NCBI GenBank assembly: GCA_015680685.1 | Contig: MNCI01016409.1 | Location: 73,141 to 98,035 of the forward strand | Source: Gnetum montanum | Taxonomy: Eukaryota; Streptophyta; Gnetopsida; Gnetales; Gnetaceae | Reading direction: 5' to 3' | Length of the DNA stretch: 24,895 bases | The notes under the pieces: generated by a model | What the model was told of the DNA's origin: nothing | The model's database searches: none | What the model saw: only the letters and a program-made list of their open reading frames with translations | Program-made: the position numbers and the translations under genes | In this document: piece after piece, positions 8,991-20,468 of the stretch | How positions within the stretch are numbered: the stretch's first letter is position 1 | Layout: the number at the start of each line of letters is the position of its first letter

Positions 8991-10069
8991 AATATTTTGT
9001 AGAAATCTATATATTTTATTTTTTGGGGCTTTAAAAAAACTTGGAAAAGTAGGAAGAATTGAACATATGATTTTAAATTTTTTATATCTATATTTTTACA
9101 ACTAAGACCTTCTTGGGGATATGCATATTCATTCATTAAATCTAAATATATATGTTTGTAATCGTTGACTCCCACAGGCATTGTTGGGCAATGTTCATTG
9201 TTAAGCATAGGTGAAGTAGGAATTGTTAAATATGGTAAGTTAAGTTACCCATTATCTTAATAATACAAAAGATAATTTTTAATCAACTAAAATAGAAATT
9301 TTGAAGTTTTTGATAAAATATTAATGGATTTACAACTATTTGCCATATTTTCTAGGACTTCCCAATTTCAAGGAAGTGATTTTTCTATTTTCTAAACAAA
9401 CATTGTAATAGTTTTTTTTATTTATTAGTCCTCACAATCTTGTTACTGGACTTCATGAGAAGAGCATTGCAATTTAGAATCTATTGAGATTCATAATTTT
9501 TATTTTATTTTATTTTATTTTAATTTTTTCACGTATGGTTAGTTGAAAAATATTTGTCAAGCTCATAAACTGAATGCTTAGTCATTCGTGAAGTGGGTGG
9601 TTCACAATATCAAAGCAAAAGCATATAGTTCTATATGAAACCTTGTAGGCTGGATTAAACAACATGAAAATTCATGGATAATTGGAAGTCCAAGTAAAGG
9701 TGGTGGCATATGGTTATGAGAAATCATAGCAAAAGACACATTTTTAATAGAATGTGAGATAAATTTCTGTTTAAAATGGAACAAGGAGGGTCATCAACCA
9801 TTATGAATTTGAAAGAAATCAAATGCTCTAAATCAAAGTAATAATAGTTTTATTATGGAAAAATTTTGTATATTTTGTATGAAACACAATTAGTATCTTA
9901 TTTATTATTTACCTTACCAGCTATATCATATGAATTATCACACCCAAAATACTTCTACTTAACCTTATATGTTGTGTTCTAATACTAAACTTTTTCTTTT
10001 AGGTTCCACACCCTAAGATTCTTTACATAAATATTATTTATTTAATATCATTGTTAAATATTGTTGATT
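8991..10069. other. AT-rich spacer, no gene recognised
   Basis: Mostly A/T-rich sequence with short open frames that match nothing I recognise. It contains a microsatellite at 9496-9521. The right end adjoins the start of copia gag, so part of it may be leader of that element. Confidence 0.5.
9496..9521. repeat. ATTTT microsatellite
   Basis: About five units of ATTTT, the first with one extra T. A simple low-complexity repeat. Confidence 0.9.
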
Positions 10070-11392
10070 ATGGCCCCGTGCTTGGCATGGGCAAGGTTGA
10101 CCTCAACAATATCATACAACAAGCTACCAATGTTCAATGGGATTTTATGTGTTGAAAGGCTAGAATGCAAAAATTCTTTAAGTACGTGAGGTTCATAGTA
10201 TGAGTATTCATCTTGGATGGATGCACTCAACTCATCAGAAACATATTGGGTAGCAAAGATAAGAAAAGAGGTAAATAATCTAAAATTTTAAATTTTTATA
10301 CCTCTACTATGAAATGCTAGATATGTGGTAGAAGAGGACATATGACCTCCAAATATAACAATTCTTACAAGTTACAACAGAAAGATTCTAGTAAAGAAAG
10401 AAGAACAAGGAACATTTATACAAGTCGGGATGATGATGAAGAAACTAATGATACACCCAAAGATTTACATTTTTTGTGCATAGCCTTGGCTAATTCATCA
10501 ATGATCCAATCACTGATGATGAAAATCAAGAAGATAAGAAGGCTAAAAATCTCTACACCAACTGGGATGATGAGTTCAATGAATAAGAAACTAATTACCC
10601 ATCAAAAAATTCACATCTTATGTGTATGACTCTTACACATGAAGCTTCCATCTTCAATACTATAAGAGATGCTAAAGAATGCAAAATTACCATTGAAGAA
10701 AGGTTTGATCTACTTTGTAATGAAATAATCTCCTTTCAAAACTTATACATCAAAATGAAAAAGGTCATGGATAGTAAAGAACTAGAGATAGCTCAACTTA
10801 ATATGAAGTGCTCAAATCTTAAAAAGAAAAACTCAAGCCTAAGGGCTGAGGCACAAAAGCTAACCCTTTCCCATGAGTAGATTCATAAGGATCTTGTAGA
10901 TTTCAAGCTCATCAATGATAGATTAACAACAGGGAAGGATACTTTACAAAGCATGCTAGAATAAGGTGGAGATCCAAACAATAGAAGAGACCTAAGAAAT
11001 CATTCCCACCATGAGACATCTGCAAGAACTTTACCAAATGGGAGGTATACACATAGGTTTGCACATGTAGCCCAAATGAGAAATACTTTGTGTTTTTACT
11101 ATGATAATTTTGGGCATAAGCAATCTCATTATTATTTATGATTAAAACATTATAAATTAACTACATTGCATTATCAAAAGAAGCTTAGAAAGTATGACTT
11201 ACAGGGTAAGACAATTTGAAGACCTAAATATAAAAAACAAGAGGAAGAGATAACTACATGTATTGATAAAAGAACCAGTGATATTAGAGGATCATAACAC
11301 TTAACTAGAGAAAAATATCAATCCTCTCAATTAAAAGAAGAGCACAAGCATGAAGTAGCATCAACCTCAAAGAAAATAAAAGATTCAAACTA
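10070..11392 (+). pseudogene. Copia-type gag remnant with two damaged zinc knuckles
   Basis: Nucleocapsid-type gene of a Ty1/copia-like element. The likely start is ATG 10070, with SYNKLPMFNG, then after a frameshift near 10140 KARMQKFFKYV and FILDG, as in copia gag N-termini. About 90 codons later a CCHC knuckle lies at 10315-10356 (CxxC then GRRGH) with a TAG at 10318 and Tyr in place of the last Cys. An acidic linker follows, then a coiled coil with heptad-like Leu/Ile/Met at 10620-10880 (MKKVMDSKELEIAQLNMK). A second knuckle lies at 11091-11132 (CFYYDNFGHKQSHY) with two Cys reading Tyr. Stops occur at 10878 and later. The distance from start to first knuckle is short for the family, implying an internal deletion. 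No copia pol is found downstream. Confidence 0.6.
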
Positions 11393-12194
11393 ATACATTG
11401 ATGTTAAAAAAAAAGGATAAAGATAATATGCAAGCAAGCAAGGTACTCTATAATGGGGGACCTCATCCTAAACATACTTAATCATGTCCATGCTTATAAG
11501 CAAGCAAGGTAAGCAATGGTAAGTATGATTATAATCTTTATTCCTTGATTTTCTCAGCTTAGTTTTGATTAGTTTATTTTTATAAATGTTAGTGGGTAGA
11601 AAATTGTTGAATGGATGTTATTATAAATCTTTGTATATTTGAAGAAATTATCACTTGATCTTACAAGATGTTGAGCTACAGATAAATGCATGTGACAATA
11701 AAAATTTTAATGGACACTAAACTATCTTAAGAAACAAGAATACACAAGGCAAGGTTTGGTAAGCTTGCTTGTTACATCCTATAGAAAGACCATCTCTTTG
11801 TTGATAGAAAGTGTATGCCCTATGATCCAACTCATATTTGAATTACTTATTTGGTGATATTATGTTATTACCTACTTATGTATCTACAAGGTCCAAATCT
11901 TTCAAATTTTTTTTTATGATTGATGTTAAATCAAGTGATTTGGTCCCTTAACTATAATTCATGAAAGCAACTATCAAAAATAGTTTCTTGTTGAATATCC
12001 AAGTGGAAAGTTTTGTGCTATGCTACTATCTATGTTCAAAATATTATCTTTTATTAAGGATACTACTAATCGAAGACTTTTAGTTCCAAAGGTCTTCATA
12101 CTTGATCTTGGCATTGCAATGTAGTTTTAGCACTATGACATATGGTGAACAATCTCAATCTTGTCAATTTGGAAAATCAAAGCTGCATTTTCCC
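11393..12194. other. No gene recognised
   Basis: AT-rich sequence between the copia gag remnant and copy A. A 14-base direct repeat AAGCAAGCAAGGTA occurs at 11432-11445 and 11498-11511. A purine run TAATGGGGGA at 11451-11460 resembles a polypurine tract but is not followed by an identifiable LTR. Confidence 0.5.
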
Positions 12195-14495
12195 AAAACT
12201 AGAAATAAGATAATCTAGGTGGAACTAAGTTCCAAGACCATAACCTAATCTAGAGGTCACACTTACAAAAGGCCTCCTAGAGAAGGTTAGTACTAAGAAA
12301 ATCCAAAGCTCCATCCTTTAATAGATAAATTTCAAATTATTTCTAGAGCTTGCACTAGAAGAGCTAAGAATACAACTTCAAGAGTCTCCGTTATGATTCA
12401 TTCTCTCCAATAATGGGGAATTATACGTGGAATAAACTTACCTCTTTTGGAAAAAATTAATAAGAAGATGTAACTGTTAAATCAAGGATATCACCATCTC
12501 CTACTTGATTGATACAATTGTAGAGGCCCTTGGATTACCTAACACTAGAGAAAAGCTAGTAGAAATATTTACTCAAACACATCCAAAGGTTAAGAAAGAG
12601 TGTGTTCATCAACGCCATGAAGTGCACCATAAGGAGAATGTTGTTCTTACTAAGGTGGGGAAAGCATACTTCAAGATTGTAATCTATCATCTCAATCCAA
12701 CAATGAGGCCAAGTAAGATCACAACCTTCTCCACTAGGACATGTGTATCTCAAAGCAAAAAATTTCCAGTTAATCTATTGCAACTCATCTTCCTTGAAAC
12801 AGAAAAGTGTTTCAAGAGAAATGACAAGGATAGGAAGATACTATCCCTCCCATGCCTCATTAGAAAACTCTATAAAAGGGAAGTGATATCCCACTACTCA
12901 AGTGATGTGATTAGATATCCTACCACATCATGGTAGGAAATACTAAAAGATAAAGTACATCTCAAGCTTCAAGAGGAGGAGTAACCACCACCACCACCTA
13001 TAGCATTGAAGATAACACCTGAAATGCTAATAGTTGTAGAGCACTTAAGAAAACTTAGAGAGTAGCAGGTGCAATAATAGCAAGAATCCAGAGATGGTGG
13101 AGAATCTTTAGTGTATAGTCCAACCATGAGTAATCTAAATAAGGTCACAAGAACCATCAGCTAGTTGAATAGTGAGATGATACCACTATTCTCTTCACAA
13201 AGAAACTAGACACCTATTCATTCTAATCCTAGTGTCTAAGAAGTCACTATATGCATGCTAGGACAAGCATTCCTTGAAATATTTTGGAATGTAGTAACCT
13301 TCTCTATAATCATTAAAGAATTTGAGGGAGTGAAAATCCAAGTTATGCCACATAAGGACCAAGAGACAACAACAAAGATGATGGCAGACTGTGTTGGAGA
13401 AGCTCTAAATGTTATTGCTACATCTATCCCTGATGTTGCTACCATGGAAGATGTACAAGCATCAACAAAATTAGGGAGCAAAAGGATGATTGTTGCTCAT
13501 CATGAAGAAATGTTGGAACAACTAATGAGAGCCAGGCAATCAATTCTAGAGATCTATGATCTCTTGAAAGTTATATCAGATACCAAATCATAGCTATTGG
13601 AGACAAGGGACAAGCTACTAATCACAAATGTACAACTTGAGAAGGCCACGACTAGCAATTGATAGTTCATCATTGATGTTGTAAAACATAAATCTTGTTT
13701 ATCTAATCTTGTCATTCTCAAGCCAAAACTCATCAAAGATGAAGCTTTCCAATAGCTTTAGTAGAAATACCAAGAGGCCAAGAATGCTAAGGAAATGATA
13801 ATATTTAACAAATCATTGTTAGAAGTAATGGAAAATACCACTAACTGTAACCTTTAATAATTTTGCAAGAAAAACTTGTGCTAACTCATGATAACCATCA
13901 CCTATAGAATGCTAAGTAACAAAAAGACCAAATGATGGAGTACATTCATAAGTAGTAGGAACAACTTACCAAAGTGAACTTGGATATGAAAAGGTTGATT
14001 ATAGAAAATAGAAATTTCTCAATGAAGCAAATTTCAACCCTTCACAAAAAGACTACAAATGAGGTTTCTGCTTAAAATAATGAAGCCTTGAAATATGAAT
14101 AAAAATCACTATAGGGACTCAGTCAAGATAGTTAAGGAAGTCAATGAAAAGGTGCACTAAAGTGAAGGTGAACAAAGCCCTCTAGCAACTTCAACAAAGA
14201 GATGATATATGGCAGTCCATATTTGATTGACTCAATGCATATAACCAAGTAGAGATCCACCTAAAGGAGTTGCAGATTGAGGAGATAATCAAATACATGA
14301 AGCTTTCCAACCTCTAATGTGTAAACCTAGCAATGTTAATAGCAGGGAGGCCTAGAATAGAACTAGAGAAGTAGGTGGCTAGCTATTACCTAATCTATAA
14401 GGTAGAGTTCAAGCTCCATAAATATCCTAAATAGAAGTTGAAGGTGCCCAATGCAAAGCTTGAAGTTTTGAGAAGAAAATTCACTTATCAATGAT
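12195..14495 (+). pseudogene. Copy A: plant transposon-like protein gene remnant
   Basis: A long reading frame homologous to copy B, about 3921 bases upstream of it. From about 12484 to 13850 it stays largely in one frame, broken by stops rather than indels. The N-terminal part has ISYLIDTIVEALGLP (about 12496-12540), YFKIVIYHLNPTMRPSK, a FPVNLLQLIF stretch and CLIRKLYKR. This pattern resembles the putative plant transposon protein family (Transposase_32 type) found in plant retroelements. A Pro-rich linker (12985-13000) and a Gln/Leu-rich region follow, then a probable coiled coil at 13255-13850 (RDKLLITNVQLEKA). In-frame stops include 12934, 12982, 13162, 13207, 13237 and 13591. Homology with B starts abruptly near 12195, so the 5' part is missing. 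Function beyond mobile-element origin is unknown. Confidence 0.55.
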
Positions 14496-15427
14496 ATATT
14501 GAATTCTAAGCATGTCTTTATATGATGTGCTTCTTATATAAAATAAAAAAACAATAATGAGAATTCAAAGCACATCCCTTAGATAATCTCATGGGCTATA
14601 AGCACTAGTTATGATGCTAGAAAAACATGTTACCCATGCCTAAAGGCATCCCTCTAACTAAGGTCCTACCTACTTCTTCTTCTCTTAGAATGATGGTTGT
14701 CCTTTGTGGTTGTCATAAAATCTTGATGGTAAAAGAGAAGGAATATGTCAATGTGAAGTCATGGTAACTCAAATGGACTTGGTCTAGACTTGGAATGAAC
14801 TAGCATGAGATCATCTTAATCAAAAATTTCACTAAGGATCTCATGTAACCATGATGTAAACTATTCATCTATCATTCTTTATTTACCATTCTCACACTTC
14901 ATTTTCTCTCACCTCACTACCTCATACCATGGTAAATTAATGGTTTTATTTTCTAGTTTACATAATCCTAAGAAAATTCCTCACATTGGTATGGAGTTTA
15001 ACTTAAACCAACCATTCATTGTCAAATGTGCCTACAAAATCCTTGTGATGAGGTTATGCAAGGGAATATTAGGCATAAGCCTACTCTCAGGAGGATCCAC
15101 TTGCATATCTTTTGATCTTCATTAATTTAGAAGCCCCCAATCCCTAAGTATTGTTATAATCCTAATCATCTTGATAACATATGACATCTAGTTTTTGTTC
15201 AACTTTGGCATATGAAACATCATTCAATAACTAATCTCACATTCTCAAATTACTTTAATTTCTTGAATCATTCCCTCAATTATGTTGTTGGTATGATTTT
15301 ATAAGTTTTTTGACTTCCATTTAGCTCTTTTTTTAACCCCAAAAATTTTAAAATCCCTTAATATATTTAAATAAAATTTTGACATGAATAGCTACATTGA
15401 CTCATCTCTATCGACGTAGTAAGATTA
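14496..15427. other. No gene recognised
   Basis: Sequence between the end of copy A homology and the first promoter block. It has short open frames (for example 14940-15125) without recognisable domains. If copies A and B were two elements of one family, this interval should hold LTR material, but I could not align it convincingly with 18430-18980. Confidence 0.45.
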
Positions 15428-15484
15428 GTCAACACAACCCCATTGACAAATCCTCATCGATGTAACATAAAGGTCTTATAAATA
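15428..15484 (+). promoter_or_regulatory. LTR-like promoter block with TATA box, left of copy B
   Basis: CACAACCCCATTGACAAATC, then CCTCATCGATG, then TATAAATA at 15477-15484. The same order (CGCAACCCCATTGATGCATC, then TATATAAG) occurs at 18983-19076 to the right of copy B. Two similar promoter blocks flanking one internal gene are what a pair of LTR U3 regions would give. Similarity outside the block is weak. Confidence 0.45.
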
Positions 15485-15944
15485 CACATGATACTTAGCT
15501 CATTTTTCATATTTTTCACAAATAAAAGAGGATTTCTTTTACCATTTTTCATATGTCAAAGCCTTTTAAGATCCATAACTTCTCAACTGCTTAATCAATT
15601 TCACAAATTCTTCAATTCTCAAGCTATCGAAGGTACACTCTACATCATGGGGACATCAAATATGAGGATTTTATAGAAAATTTTTTGGAAATTTTGTTAA
15701 GTTCACATGAATAAGATATTAAAGCAATATTAAATTAATGATCATAAGAGTTAGTATCTAGAATCAACCTTTGCTAAAGCATGAATAAAATAATATCATA
15801 ATTCTACAATCACTAAATAAAGACTTAACAATAAAATCCCAATGTTTGACCAATCAACATAACCTGATCAAGCAAACAAAGGTATCCAAAGGAAATAAAG
15901 ATTATGCATAAGGAACTAATTCTAGGTTATGTTTGTGATCACAG
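15485..15944 (+). other. Putative R-U5/leader region before copy B
   Basis: AT-rich sequence between the TATA box and the likely ATG of copy B. A degenerate primer-binding-site candidate lies near 15752-15763 (TAGTATCTAGAA), which needs one inserted base and two changes to match the tRNA-iMet type. No clear CA precedes it, so the LTR end is undefined. Confidence 0.3.
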
Positions 15945-18720
15945 ATGGCACCCAAGAAAGAATAACATGCAAGAGAAGCATCACAACCCAAGGAAAAGTG
16001 ACCATGTGGTGGAAGTGGCCAATAACAACAACCCTAAGAGCAAGTAATTAAGGCTACCCATGCTAGTAGGCCTCTATGTGAGGAGCCTAAGGTGGAATCT
16101 GTCCATCATATTCTTACAGTAGAAATAGGACAATCTAGTCACAATGAGGTCCCAAGACCATGATCTAATCTATAGGTCACACATATAGAAGCTTGCCTAG
16201 AAAAGATCTGTACCAAGGAAATCCAAAGCTTCATCCTTTAGGACTTGAATTTCAAATTGTTCATGAAGCTTACACTAGAAGAGGTTAGAATACAACTTCA
16301 AGAGTCTCCACTATAACTCATTCTCTCAAATAGTGGGGAATTGTACATGGGAGAAAATTACCTCTTTTGGAACAATCAACAAGGTGATCCCACTATTAAA
16401 ATAAAGGACATCACCATCTCCTACTTGATTAATCCAATTGTATAGGTCCTTAGATTACCCAGCACTAAGATAAAGTTGGCAAAAATATCCACTCAAGCAG
16501 ACCTAGAGGCCAAGAAAGAGTGGATTCAACAGTGCTATGAAGTAGACCATAAGGAGTATGATGTCCTCACTAAGGTGGAGTAAGCGTACTTTAAGATTAT
16601 AGTCTATCACCTTAATCCAATCATAAAGCAAAGCAAGGTCATAGCCTTTTCTGCTAGGGCATGTGCAGCTCTAAGTAGAAAATTTTCAGTCAACCTACTG
16701 CAAGTCATCTTCCATAAAATAAAAAAGTTTTTTAAGGAGAATGAGAATGGTATGAAGAAACTCTCCTTTTCATGCCTCATTAGAAAACTATATAAAAGGG
16801 GAGCAATTCCTTGCTACTCAAATGATGTGGTTCACAAGGCTCCTACCACATTCTATAGAAAATGATGAAAGATAAAGTACTTGCCAAGCTTCAAGAGGAG
16901 GAGCAACCACCACAACCACATCTAGCATTAGAGACAACACCTAGAATGCTAGCAATTGTAGAGCATCTAAGAAAACTCAAGGAGAAATAACTACAATAAA
17001 GCAAGCCTCTGAAGATGATGGAGAATCTTTAATATACTATCCAACCATGAGCCATCTAAATGAGGTCATACGGACCATTAGCTGGATGGATAGTGAGATG
17101 ATACCACTATTCTCTTCATAAGGAAACCAAGCACCTATTCAATCTAATCCTAATACTCAAGAAGTCACTATATCCATACCAAGACAAGCATTCCCTAAAA
17201 TTTCTAGGAATGCAATAGCCTTTTCTATAATGATAGAAGAATGTGAGGGAGTGATGGTCCTAGTTATGCTACACAAGGACCAAGAGATAGTAGTAGAGGC
17301 GGTGAAAGACTATGTTGGAGAAGCTCTAAGTACTCCTACTACATCTGTCCCTAATGTTGCTACTATGATAGATGTACAAATATTAGCAAGAGTACAAAGT
17401 AGAAGGATGAGTGTTGCCCAACATGAAGAAGTGTTAAAACAGTTAAGAAGAGATAGGCAACCAATTTTGGAAACCTATGATCTTCCGAAAGTCATATCAA
17501 ATATCCAATCATATCTATTAGAAACAAGGGACAAGCTACTAATCACAAATGCACAACTTGAGGAGGCCACTACCACCAATCAATGGCTAGCCACTAAAGT
17601 TGTAGAACTTATAGTCGGTTTGTCTAATCTTTCCATTCTTAGGCCAAAACTTATGAAAGATGAAGCTTTCTAATAGCTTCAATAGAAATACTAAGAGGTC
17701 AAGAATGCTAAGGAAATGATGATCTTTGATGTGTCACTATCAATAGCTATGGTAACTACCACTAACCATGACCTTCTTAAAGTTCACAAGAAAACCTAGT
17801 GCTCACTCATGATGACCATTACCTACGGAATGATGAGTAACAAACCAAATGATGGAGTACATTCACCAATAATAGGAAGAAATTGCCAAAGTAAACTTGG
17901 ACATGACAAGGTTAACTATAGAAAATAGGAATCTCTGGATGGAGGAGGTTTGAGCCCTTCACCAAAAGACTACAATTTAGGTTTCCACCTAGAATAACAA
18001 AGCCATAAAATTTGAATGAGTTAAAAACAAATATAGGGATTAGGTCAGGATAATAAAGTCAATGAAAAGGAAATCAAGTTAGCTAAGGTGAAGGTGAATG
18101 AGGCCTTCTAATAAATACAACAAAGAGTTGATGTGTGGTAGCCCATTTTGATGAACTCAATAAATATAACCAAGTATAGATCCACCTAAAGGAGTTGCAA
18201 ATTAAGAAGATGTCTAAATACATGGATCTTTCCAACCTCTAATATGAAAACTTGGCAATGCTGATAGTGGGGAAGCCTAGAATAGAATAAGAGAGTCTGG
18301 TGGCCAATTCTTACCAAATCTATGAGGAAGAGTTCAAGCTCCACAAAGAGTCTAAATAGAACTTGAAATTGGTCAATGTAGAGCTTGAAGTTCTCATAAG
18401 CAATTCACTAATCAACAATATATTGCTAAGAACCTACCAAGAGAATAAGTGACTACTAGGAGTTGCAAAATCATGTCCATACATTCAACATTGAACATAA
18501 ATAATTACAACTTGGTTTGCCAATATGAACAAGATGTTTCCTACATTGTTGTGCCCATGGAATATTCGAACACCAACTCATCTAGTCAAAGTAGCCTGGA
18601 TCATTGATAATCCATGAGGACAAGAGGAAAAGATGAAGGCATTTCTTGATGCCTTTCAACTTCTAGCAATAGCAATAGGATAATCTAGACTTCCAATAGA
18701 GTAGGGATGTGATAAAGAAT
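15945..18720 (+). pseudogene. Copy B: plant transposon-like protein gene remnant
   Basis: The fuller of the two copies. A likely start, ATG 15945 (MAPKK, then a stop), precedes a basic region, absent from copy A. From about 16110 it matches A: a DPTIKIKDITISYLI stretch (about 16388-16430), an RLPSTKIKL block at about 16452, YFKIIVYHLNP near 16588, a FSVNLLQVIF stretch near 16687 and CLIRKLYKR near 16774. A Pro/Gln linker comes next. An open stretch at 17230-17673 covers the acidic segment and coiled coil (VLKQLRRDRQPILETYD, then RDKLLITNAQLEEA). Beyond the end of A homology (about 18430) a Ser/Asn-rich tail is readable near 18535-18720 (VPMEYSNTNSSSQSS). Stops and at least one frameshift between 16450 and 17230 inactivate it. 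Flanking promoter blocks suggest a non-autonomous LTR element; no reverse transcriptase or integrase is present. Confidence 0.55.
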
Positions 18721-18982
18721 CCTTGTGCCATAGGAGCCTCCACCTCCGTGTATAATGTGATGACTTCATCCCATCTCCATCCATCCAACAAGCACCTGAT
18801 AATTTTGTTCAAGTGTTCAAATTCTTTGTAAATTGTACCAATGTTGTATCCATAAAAATGACACTTAAGAGTTATTTCAATTTTTAGAGGTAGTCAGTTA
18901 GTTCCATACTTCCTTAAATTTTGTCAAGGATGAATTTTTAGTCAATCATGAGGGTATGATGAAGTGTTAATAAGGTAGTTGT

Positions 18983-19076
18983 GTTGACGCAACCCCATTG
19001 ATGCATCCCCATTGATACATCTCAGGATGCATTGGTGCATGTATGTCAATGTTAATCCTCCTAAAACCTATATAAG
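18983..19076 (+). promoter_or_regulatory. LTR-like promoter block with TATA box, right of copy B
   Basis: GACGCAACCCCATTGATGCA, then repeats of the ATTGATRCATC type and GATGCATTGGTGCATG, ending in TATATAAG at 19069-19076. It is the counterpart of 15428-15484. The ATTGATRCATC units are short partial palindromes, perhaps transcription-factor sites of a U3 region. Confidence 0.5.
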
Positions 19077-19413
19077 TATGCACATAAGTTACATTTATGG
19101 CACCATTTGGTTAATTTCTTAGCCAAACTCTTGCAGTTTCTTTTCATAGAACTTAGCAAACTTTTTCTGTTGAGTGCCTACAACATGGATTGAATTGATT
19201 GTATGGAATTTTATTTGAGTGTAATATGTACCTAAACATAGTTGCATGAATAGTAATAAAATTGAAATTTTTTCTATCCATTGCAGCACTTGGACTAGTT
19301 TAATTTTATTTTCTAGTATTTTACTTTGAATGTAGTTTACTTTTTTATCCTTAAGTATTTAATATTCTAATTTGTAAGTAATATGAGTATAACCATTTTG
19401 ATCATAATATACT
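19077..19413. other. Transcribed-leader-like AT-rich sequence, no gene
   Basis: AT-rich stretch running from the TATA box to the 23-bp tandem repeat. By position it could be R-U5 of the LTR. No boundary or coding feature is seen. Confidence 0.35.
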
Positions 19414-19481
19414 AATGCTTGGTAATCCCAATAGTGAACACTTGGTACACCCAGCAGTAAACACTTGGTAACCCAGCAATG
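19414..19481 (+). repeat. Three-unit 23-bp tandem repeat in leader module copy 2
   Basis: Units at 19414-19436, 19437-19459 and 19460-19481, each AAYRCTTGGTA followed by an AYCCCA-like stretch. The same three-unit array occurs at 22491-22560 at the same relative place in another leader copy. Confidence 0.8.
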
Positions 19482-19834
19482 TTAGTATATGTTCAAGATA
19501 TGTAGAGAAAGTGGGAATGGATGTTCCATGTTTGGGACAATTTAGTTAATTTAGTAGTAAAATTAAATATTCAAACCTCCCTTTATTTAGTTATTCTATA
19601 GATGAAAAAAATTATAAGAATTATAGAAATAAATAACTTACGCCTTAATCACACTTGGCCACACAAACAAGTTTTACATAAGTGATGACTAGAAAGACAA
19701 CAACTAGTAACCACATATTTTGCTATCAAGGATATAGGCCATTTAGGTAAATGAAGTTCATGAAATTTAACTGAATCATACATACACGCTAGTGATTCAT
19801 ATGGTTGGGCATATGGAATACCCACTACTCATCA
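19414..19834 (+). repeat. Leader module copy 2
   Basis: About 420 bases collinear with 22491-22896. Shared features in order: the tandem repeat, a GTTCAAGAYATGTA string (from about 19491; 22570), a TAGAAATWAAWAACYTA-like stretch, and a diverged form of the 40-base end motif at 19795-19834 (about 31 of 40 bases like copy 3). No gag follows it; about 85 bases on, a reverse-strand LINE fragment begins, so its own coding region is lost or displaced. Confidence 0.65.
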
Positions 19835-19919
19835 CCTATGAATTCTCAAGAATTTCCTTAAACAATATATCTTACCTTGAAATATTCAAGTTTTGATTAT
19901 GCATAATGAATTAGTACAA

Positions 19920-20468
19920 AAATTATACTATTAAAAGTAGTAATATTCAAATAATAATATTGAGTAAGGTGTTTTCATCTTTAGCTTTATCTAATGGGAA
20001 GAAAATTTTGGTTTACTCTTTTAATATTCTTCCAAAAGTTTAACACTAAGTCCAAGTCCTAAAATAATACATTTGTATAATAAAGTAGGATAGATAATAT
20101 TTTTTTAAAAAAATTCTTAACCTTCCAAGCCCAAAGTCCTAATACTTGTACCTTTTGTAAAGCATACAAAGCCTTGAAACCTCTTGGTATTCAATCTATG
20201 GTTCACATCCTCACTTATAATTGTTCATATAAATAAGACCTAAATATTTAGAAGCATCTACAATTTTCACATTAGTACCTCCAAAATAAAAGCTATAACA
20301 TATGTTTCTTGTACCAAAAACCATCAATTTAGTTTTATCCACATTTAGTTGAAGATCAAATAGGTGGCAATACTTTTCTAGAATTTACAACATATTTTAC
20401 ATGCCTTTTGTAGTAATGGATATCAAGGTAGCATAATTTGCATATAGCAGAAGTGTAATACCCCTACG
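19920..20468 (-). pseudogene. Truncated LINE (non-LTR) reverse transcriptase fragment
   Basis: Read on the minus strand from about 20468 downwards, the translation gives the second half of a non-LTR reverse transcriptase. GITLLLYANYATLI stands where the family has a YADD active site (both catalytic Asp lost: Asn-Tyr). Then come LQLNVDKTKLMVFG, DASKYLGL, a HRLNTKRFQGF region, ILSILLYYTN near 20090, a WKNIKRVN stretch near 20020 and TPYSILLFE near 19940, all in the order expected for the thumb and C-terminus. Several stops and two or three frame changes are present. It is a fragment in reverse orientation to the surrounding LTR material. No poly(A) tail or flanking duplication was identified. 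Confidence 0.72.

Noticed and set aside
11451-11460. TAATGGGGGA as a copia polypurine tract
   Set aside because: No LTR start or inverted TG/CA end follows, and no pol lies upstream of it.
12985-13000. CCA trinucleotide microsatellite
   Set aside because: It is the Pro codon run of the copy A frame, with a matching Pro/Gln stretch in copy B, not an independent repeat.
14940-15125. 61-codon open frame
   Set aside because: No domain, AT-rich context, no homologous frame near copy B; not supported as a gene.
15488-15676. 62-codon open frame just after a TATA box
   Set aside because: Phe-rich translation of AT-rich leader; no family match and no counterpart after the right-hand TATA box.
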